Below, one piece after another: positions 57,952-64,000 of a DNA stretch of 64,000 bases (position 1 is its first letter; the number at the start of each line of letters is the position of its first letter). The translations under genes were made by a program, and so were the position numbers. The stretch lies in contig WBMQ01000015.1 of the NCBI GenBank assembly GCA_016630905.1, positions 496,001 through 560,000 of the forward strand, given 5' to 3'. Source of the stretch: Capillidium heterosporum (lineage: Eukaryota > Entomophthoromycota > Entomophthoromycetes > Entomophthorales > Capillidiaceae). Under the pieces are notes generated by a model, which did no database searches, was not told the DNA's origin, and saw nothing but the letters and a program-made list of their open reading frames with translations.

Positions 57952-58692
57952 ATGTTCTCCAAAGCTATCTTCACCTTGTGCGCTATCTCAGCCATCTTGG
58001 CTACTCCTATCGAAGAAGTCGCCTTGGAGAAGCGTGGCTTCCCCGTCAATTTACCTGGTGTCGCCCAAGGTGTCGTTAGCAACACCCCCTTAGCTAGACG
58101 TGGCTTCCCTGTCAACTTACCCGGTGTCGCTCAAGGAGTTGTTAGTAACACTCCTTTGGCTAGACGTGAGCTTCCTGTAAACCCTCTAGGTCTTGTTGCC
58201 GGAGCTTTGGCCAACACTCCTTTAGCTAGACGTGGTTTCCCCGTCAATTTGCCTGGCGTCGCTCAAGGTGTCGTTAGTAACACTCCTTTGGCTAGACGTG
58301 GTTTCCCAGTCAACTTACCCGGTGTCGCTCAAGGAGTTGTTAGTAACACTCCTTTGGCCAGACGTGAGCTTCCTGTAAACCCTCTAGGTCTTGTTGCTGG
58401 AGCTTTGGCTAACACTCCTTTGGCCAGACGCGGTTTCCCTGTTAACTTACCCGGTGTCGCTCAAGGCGTCGTTAGTAACACTCCTTTGGCTAGACGTGGC
58501 TTCCCTGTCAACTTGCCTGGAGTTGCTCAAGGAGTCGTCAGTAATACTCCTTTGGCCAGACGTGAGCTTCCTGTAAACCCTCTAGGTCTTGTTGCTGGGG
58601 CTTTGGCTAACACTCCTTTGGCTAGACGTGGTTTCCCCGTCAACATCCCTGGTGTCGCTAAAGGCGTCGTTGGCAGCACTCCTCTTGCTTAA
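57952..58692 (+). CDS. Secreted kexin-type precursor encoding ten 20-residue peptides
   Basis: 246 residues, single exon, ATG at 57952. Signal peptide MFSKAIFTLCAISAILA, a short pro-part TPIEEVALEKR, then ten units. Type A is GFPVNLPGVAQGVVSNTPLA, type B is ELPVNPLGLVAGALANTPLA. The order is A-A-B-A-A-B-A-A-B-A', each separated by RR (first by KR), the classic kexin (Kex2) cleavage site. The final A' (GFPVNIPGVAKGVVGSTPLA) ends the protein with no dibasic site. Mature type-A peptides have no charged residue and type B has one Glu; all share PVN near the start and NTPLA at the end. There are no cysteines. Layout equals that of fungal kexin-processed repeat peptides, including alpha-type pheromones, repellents and RiPP precursors. 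Which role applies cannot be read, as 20-residue uncharged units match none that I know exactly. Confidence 0.85.
   Translation: MFSKAIFTLCAISAILATPIEEVALEKRGFPVNLPGVAQGVVSNTPLARRGFPVNLPGVAQGVVSNTPLARRELPVNPLGLVAGALANTPLARRGFPVNLPGVAQGVVSNTPLARRGFPVNLPGVAQGVVSNTPLARRELPVNPLGLVAGALANTPLARRGFPVNLPGVAQGVVSNTPLARRGFPVNLPGVAQGVVSNTPLARRELPVNPLGLVAGALANTPLARRGFPVNIPGVAKGVVGSTPLA
58036..58689 (+). repeat. Tandem 66-bp coding repeats in 198-bp higher-order units
   Basis: Ten 66-bp units (last 60 bp) start at 58036 and follow every 66 bases. They are grouped A-A-B three times plus A'. The 198-bp groups are closer to one another at the DNA level than A is to B, which suggests amplification of a three-unit block and ongoing homogenisation. 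Confidence 0.85.
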
Positions 58693-59569
58693 CTCAATTT
58701 CAAGTGTTATGCCAAGGATATTTCTTATATTTAGGACCTAAATTTCAAGCTTTATTTTATAGAATGAACCTAATAAATAACTATCTTATGCTTTAGCTTT
58801 ATTACTTTACTATATTTTTAACATTCATAATATTGTTAATGGTTGTATTTAGCTATACTTGAGAAATTTGTTAAGTTTATGCTGGAAGTCTATACGGTAA
58901 GCTATAACAAAATGTAGGTTGTATTTGAAGGTTTGATGTATTAAGACATCAATATTGTAACTTATGCTTCAAATGGATGTCTAGAGAGCATTACTTTTGG
59001 AATATATATTTGTTTGGAGTGTGAAAACATGCAATAGGCCTATAAACTTTGATATCTCAAGCTTAATAATAAAAGATACGTAAAGTATAGCAGAGATTAT
59101 AAACAAAAGAACTCAACATGTTATTACATAATATTTATATCTATACTAACAAAATTTTTTACTTCAGACTTTACCTATCCTTTCTAATATAGGTTTACTA
59201 ATATAAAATAGGAGCAAAGGTATTTTCTACATCATGATATCCACTCATTACTTGCATTCTCACCGTGTAAATGTTTAAACCTCACACTAGCACTCTATTG
59301 TTAGATAAGCAAGCTTTTGGCTTAAATTTCTATCATCCTTACCTTGTATACAAATAGAAAGTCAAAAAACGTACATTAAAATTGATAAACATGTATACTT
59401 TAAACAATTGATATAGGTAAATATGATAGAAACCTTTCAATTACGAACATTTAAAACAAAAACTACCCATCATCATATCCAATGAAATCTACATTCATTC
59501 TCTTGATTTCCTTATAAGCATATATTTTCTCCTTGGCATTAAAGATACACTATACTCTTCTATAATTAC
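58693..59569. other. Spacer
   Basis: AATAAATA near 58,770 is a likely polyadenylation signal for the repeat-peptide gene. No other gene recognised. Confidence 0.4.
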
Positions 59570-59848
59570 CTACATCTCATCTTTGAATTCTTTAAACATC
59601 TTGAATACTAGTTCCATTCCATTTTCGTAGCTTAAAACGCTTATTCGATTGTTGAGTGGATTGAAAAGAGCACTTATCCTCAGAATCCAATGAAATAGGA
59701 GGTGATCTTGCTTTTCAAATTTACACGCTTTAGCCAGATTAGTTTTTCCGTATTTCTCCCTTTTGCAGTGACTAAGAGCTAGCAAAACATCGAAACAACT
59801 CTTATTTACAACGATGTCGACAAAGTTGAAGGTAATAGAAAAGGACAT
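59570..59848 (-). other. ATG-started ORF antisense to the TTC7 start, doubtful
   Basis: 92 residues (MSFSITFNFVDIVVNKSCFD, then LFHWILRISALFNPLNNRI, ELVFKMFKEFKDEM). It overlaps the first exon of the TTC7-like gene on the other strand. Protein-like composition hints at a relic or small gene, but no family is recognised. Confidence 0.2.
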
Positions 59849-62800
59849 AGAGCGGTCTAGGTTACAGGGTGCTTGGAACAACTTACCAGAGCTCGCAAGA
59901 AGATACAAGAAGCATGAGCCTAAAGGAGAAGGTAGCGATTATATCTGTTTATTTTCAAATATATAGAAGTTTTAAAAGATAAGATCTGTATCCCAATCTA
60001 AACAAATTTATTTAAAATGTAGCTTTACAGCATATATTGTTGGCAGAGTACTCCCTCGACCAAGTGACAGATAGCATCGACCATACAGCCCACGACCTGG
60101 ATCACCCTTCTAAGATAACTTTACCCAAGCCTTCGTCCAACACAACGACTACGAAGCATGAACTAGCTATAGCTTTAGATAATATCGAAACAGCTATCAA
60201 GGTTTGTTCGCCTAATGGGACCTATCCATCTAATGGTTTATTTATCGTAAGGCTATTTTAAATTTCATCATCTCATTGTTTGTTGAAAAATAGCAAGCTA
60301 ATATAATCAAAGCCAAATGCTTTTATGCATGCGATTCTTATGAAGACTGTAAGCAAATTTTGGAACCCTTGAACCTTTTGAACGATGAAGGTAAAGATGA
60401 ATTGAACACAGGGTATGCTCGAAATCTTTATATCCAAGGCTTGACTATATACGGTAAATTTTCAATACATAGATAGCCAATAGCTTATAATTATAGGTCT
60501 TTGTATGGAAATTGACAATAAAATCGACGAAGCCATTACTTTTTATAGTAAAGCCAGCAAGCTCATCTACTCTGAATTCCCACCTTCAGCTGTTGAACTA
60601 AGTGACAGTTTGAATCGCAACTCGACCAATTTGAACCCAAAGAACGACCAACAAGTCCGATCTTCAATTGAGAATGTGCTCTACCGTCTGCCCCTACTGC
60701 TTTTACACCAAGGGTAAGTCGATTTCAAACCTAAACTTACTTCTTTTTAGCAAGAATGCCGAAGCGGTGACTGCCTTTCGCATCTATTTCTCAGAGAGTA
60801 GCATCTGGAGCAAAAACTTTAGACCGCATAAGCAGTTGGTCATCCTTCGGTACTTTTTGTTGGCGTTAACCCAGGCCTACAAGCGAGGTGAGCATGTACC
60901 TACCCTACCCCAGAACAAGCTGGCCGATTTCAAGCCTAAACCTGAGACGCTCAGTTTAGCTCAAGAATCCAACCCTACAAGGTATATTCTAGAGGCCACT
61001 TTACATTAATCAAATTTCTAGTATCTACAGCCCTGATGCATTCCGTGATGAATTAAACAATATCCAGACCAGGTACGAAGGGTTCATCCACCAGTTAACG
61101 TCGTTCCCATCAGCCGACAACGTGAATTCGCGTGTATTGGATATGGCGGACCAATTTGTCAGCAATTATAAGTTGCTACCAAATGCAAGAGCTTCAGATA
61201 CTCGAACCTTAGTCGATGTAAGTTTTATCAACCAAGTTTTGTTAATTTTGTATGCTAGAGTCTATACCGTGCTACTAAGCTGACCTACCAATCACCGAGG
61301 ATCCTTCGCCACCTAATCACCTCTCTAATAGAGCTGGGAGAATATAAAGAGGCCAAGTTAGCAGTAGATAGCTATGTTTCTCTAGTCGAATCCTTCAGTT
61401 GCTGTAAAAGCCACCTGTATTTTAGATGCTACTCAGGAATCGACATGGTAATTCTGAGTTTACTATGGACGCTTCTGAGTTGGCCTTCTGGCGTTCTTTA
61501 CCACCTGCTGATAAAGAGCCATTGGCAGAGGTGCTATCAACTTACTTACTAGGCTGTAAGTTACATATCCAGGAATTTGATGATTACGACCGAGCTATTA
61601 AGCTAGCTTCACTGGCAATTCAGCACGGTGAATCACGTCCAAACCACCACCTACCGCTAATTTCACGAGCCTACGAGTACCTGGGTGTTTCGAAAGGATG
61701 CTTGGCCATGGCTGGTAATTTAAAATTTATTATATGTACTTAACATTTAGCCGATAATCCTGCCACCCGGAATGATTTCCATAGACAATCGCTGGATGCG
61801 CTCAATCGCAGTGTTGCACTCAATGCTGACAATTGGGAGGGACATTATTTTTTAGCGTTACAGCAGGCTGAGGGTCGGGATATCAACGAAGCTATATTTG
61901 CAGTCAAGAAGTCGCTGGAACTGCATCCTACTTTTACCGCTTCATGGCATTTACTGGTCCTCTTGATGAGCTGCCAGCGTCAGTACGATCAAGCCATTGG
62001 TATCTGTGAAGTTGCAATTCGTGAGGCCGAATTAGAGGCCACAACTAGTCGTGATGAGAGTGCTACTTTGCTGGGTTTACTTACACCGAACTTTGGACGG
62101 TGAAGATCTACTCGCATTGAAGGTAACGTTAAATCTGCTACAAGATATAGCCATGGGAACCAAGGTTGCAATAAATCACCATGGCGCCCTATTTGCACTC
62201 TATGCCAAGGTGTACGGTAATTTGGACCAAACTAACCAAACCGGTGGAGCTTTATTCACCTCAACCCAATCAACGGTAGCCCGCCGAGATCAAACTGGGA
62301 CTGAGATTGACCTCCCTGCTTCACCCAACCGTAGCGCGCCTATTAATTCTGCCAACACTTTCCCACGTTCAAGGCTCACACCTACTGCCACCGAAGCTAG
62401 TTCCCTTCCAAGGCCGACCTCTGTCGCAGGTAGCTATAAATATTTGCATAATCTAATTTATTGCCAGGCGCTGCACTAGCCATGACAACGCGTAGCTTGA
62501 GCAACCCACTGAACAGTACGTTTATTCATTTTACTGGTGTTGACCTTCAATTTAGTTAATTCCCCTTACGGTCCAAACATCTCTACCAGGTCGCTACCCC
62601 GCCTCCTCTCCCGCAAGAAAAGAGGGACATCGGTATTGACATCGCTCTGGCTACTTTCAGCCGACCTGTACCGCAAGCTTGGCAAATACAGCGACTCCCA
62701 ATCGGCTTGTCAAGAGGCCGAGGCCAACGAATCGACGAACCCCGATGTCTGGTGTATGTACGGCAAGCTCTTTTTGGCACAGAACCAGTACGATTTGGCT

Positions 62801-63097
62801 CGAGCTTGCCTTGATCGAGCCATTTTGTTGGAGCCCAAGCATGCGGTAGCACTTACCCACCTAGGTCAAGTCCACCTACAACAGGAACATTTCGATTTAG
62901 CCGAAGCTTGCCTCAGTACCGTCACCTCGGGACTGGGATGGTCCTCGACCCACGCCTGGTACCTACTAGGCAAGGTGTACCGACTGACAAACCGACCAGA
63001 GCAAGCCCAGCAGTGTTTACTCTACGCCATGGATTTGGACCAGTCGGCACCGATTCGACCTTTCAACGTCATCTGGTCCTTGAAAAACTTGAGTTGA
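59814..63097 (+). CDS. TTC7/YPP1-like TPR scaffold of the plasma-membrane PI4-kinase complex
   Basis: About eleven exons, 59814-59931, 60023-60246, 60294-60453, 60497-60713, 60751-60981, 61022-61217, 61259 to a junction near 61,370-61,425, then to 61714, 61751-62429, 62468-62515 and 62556-63097. N-terminus IERSRLQGAWNNLPELARRY is the TTC7/YPP1 signature. TPR repeats fill the rest, ending with LWLLSADLYRKLGKYSDSQS, THAWYLLGKVYRLTNRPEQA and SAPIRPF, the diagnostic C-terminus. With EFR3, this protein brings PI 4-kinase III-alpha (Stt4) to the plasma membrane. Two places are odd: near 61,400 the splice is unclear (a TTTTAG acceptor at 61425 with weak GTTTCT/GTCGAA donors), and near 62,047 the frame moves +1, at about ACA-ACT-A-GTC, between EAELEATT and RVLLCWVYLHRTLDGEDLL, both conserved. 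Confidence 0.82.
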
Positions 63098-63427
63098 AAG
63101 TTTGAATTTTTAAAGTAGCTAGTTAGGTATACCTTCAGCTTTAAGCCGGATATATCGAATTTAAATTCTTTGTAGCAATATTGGATTTTAATCATTTTCT
63201 ATATACTTATAGTCAAATTAAATACTACGTTGTGTTGGATTCTATTGGCTATCTCAACAATTTGATTTATAAATAGCTATATACTATTTTGTTAAAAGTT
63301 ATGGAACTACAAATGGATATATATAAACTGTAGTAGTTAACATTGTAAAAACTAATGTTTTCCTCCATAACAAATCAAAAAAATTTAACTACGTACCTTT
63401 AATGTACTCTACTCTATTCCTATTTCT
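63098..63427. other. Convergent 3' flanks of TTC7-like and GUF1 genes
   Basis: About 330 bp, AT-rich, shared by two converging genes; nothing else recognised. Confidence 0.5.
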
Positions 63428-64000
63428 CTAGTCCTTTTTACGCTCCATTAAAGTCAAGAAGGCTTCGTGAGGAACTTGTACGTTACCAATCATCTTCAGC
63501 TTTTTCTTACCCTCCTTTTGCTTAGCAAGCAGTTTCATTTTTCGACTTGCATCGCCACCATAGCATTTAGCAGTAACATTCTTACGCATGGCTGGAATTC
63601 TATAGCGGATATGGGAGTAAATAATGGGGGCTGGTAAAATAGTAAAAAGTAGCTTACGTCTCTCGGGCAATGATCTTCTTGTTAACGGCTGTCTGAATAC
63701 TAACTTCAAAAAGTTGTCTGGATGAAAAGATGAGTTGGAGCTATAGAAAAAAGGTACTTTTCGATGACATCTTTGAGGCGCGACGCTAAATCACGGCCAA
63801 CTTTGGTGACCTTGGATCGATGGTGGACTGAAGTAAGTACATCAACGACTTCCCCGTTGAGCATGACTGTCATTTTGACGAGGTCTGACTCTTTGTAACC
63901 AGCCTCTTCGTAATCGAAGCTAAAAATTTAGTACTTGGTTTGAATAAGAGGTACCTGGCGTAACCAGCAGTGTTTGATTTCAAGGCATCATAAAAATCGG
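63428..64000 (-). CDS. GUF1: Translation factor GUF1 (LepA/EF4), C-terminal part
   Basis: Exons on the minus strand: beyond 64000 to 63955, 63919-63758, 63717-63658 and 63599-63428, with in-frame introns of 35-58 nt. The joined text reads [40 protein letters not shown], then [20 protein letters not shown] and the LepA-specific C-terminal domain ([48 protein letters not shown]). GUF1 is the mitochondrial ribosome-binding GTPase that back-translocates stalled ribosomes. The GTPase domain lies outside the window. It converges with the TTC7-like gene. Identification is firm because the CYGGD and KQKEGKK motifs are unique to LepA. Confidence 0.92.

Noticed and set aside
58036-58689. CRISPR-like or satellite array of 66-bp units
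   Set aside because: The units are coding, in frame, headed by a signal peptide and separated by dibasic sites; there are no variable spacers.
1-64000. Retroelement, Polinton or other virus-like sequence
   Set aside because: I saw no reverse transcriptase, integrase, capsid or LTR-like pair in any frame.

Overview
The window looks like nuclear DNA from an early-diverging fungus. It is AT-rich, with long gene-poor spacers, and its genes carry many short introns (mostly 35-60 nt, GTAAGT/GTAAAT donors, TTTAG/ATAG acceptors). TATA boxes lie about 45-110 nt upstream of several start codons. A Zn2Cys6 regulator, a GPI-type Thr-rich wall protein, an etherase-type GST pair, a YPP1/TTC7 scaffold and a kexin-type repeat peptide precursor all fit a fungus. 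AT content and gene mix would suit Zoopagomycota (for example an entomophthoralean such as Conidiobolus), but that placement is a guess.

Layout. 0-0.7 kb: 5' end of a SABATH carboxyl methyltransferase (-). 3.6-4.3 kb: small coiled-coil protein (-). 5-15 kb: accessory and decaying region with duplicated blocks of a leucine-rich-repeat remnant (-) beside a short secreted-protein gene (+), a His/Cys-motif secreted protein (-), an intact F-box/LRR gene (+) and a 5'-truncated LRR relative (-). 16.7-20.3 kb: six-exon coiled-coil protein (+). 20.9-22.3 kb: two related small secreted peptides (-). 22.4-27.2 kb: mostly spacer with F-box/LRR debris. 27.2-28.1 kb: Zn2Cys6 protein (-). 28-37 kb: mostly non-coding, with two possible small genes and a repeated, decayed minus-strand unit. 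37.2-47.8 kb: two GST paralogues in inverted orientation (+ and -) enclosing a saccharopine-dehydrogenase-like oxidoreductase (-), a sphingoid-base-phosphate phosphatase (-) and a giant gene of 17 six-cysteine modules (+). 50-51.3 kb: double-RING/LON ubiquitin-ligase-like protein (+). 52.4 kb: Thr-rich GPI-type protein (+). 54.1-55.7 kb: single-pass membrane protein (+). 58 kb: kexin-type precursor encoding ten 20-residue peptides (+). 59.8-63.1 kb: TTC7/YPP1 (+). 63.4 kb to the end: GUF1/LepA (-), partial.

Housekeeping functions are lipid and membrane signalling (TTC7/YPP1 for PI4-kinase recruitment, sphingoid-base-phosphate phosphatase), mitochondrial translation (GUF1), redox and detoxification (GSTs, SCCPDH-like) and ubiquitin ligation (LON-RING, F-box). 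The accessory part is dominated by secreted products: the repeat peptide precursor, the 17-module cysteine protein, paired amphipathic peptides and a His/Cys-motif protein.

The most interesting signals are (1) the A-A-B-ordered repeat peptide precursor; (2) the 17-module cysteine protein, whose reading frame changes by +1 at an antizyme-like GCC-TGA-T; (3) further +1 frame changes inside otherwise well-conserved genes (SCCPDH-like, TTC7); and (4) two duplicated secreted-protein genes that keep their TATA box and signal-peptide frame but have GTG or TTG where ATG is expected. All calls come from reading the sequence. No database search was run.
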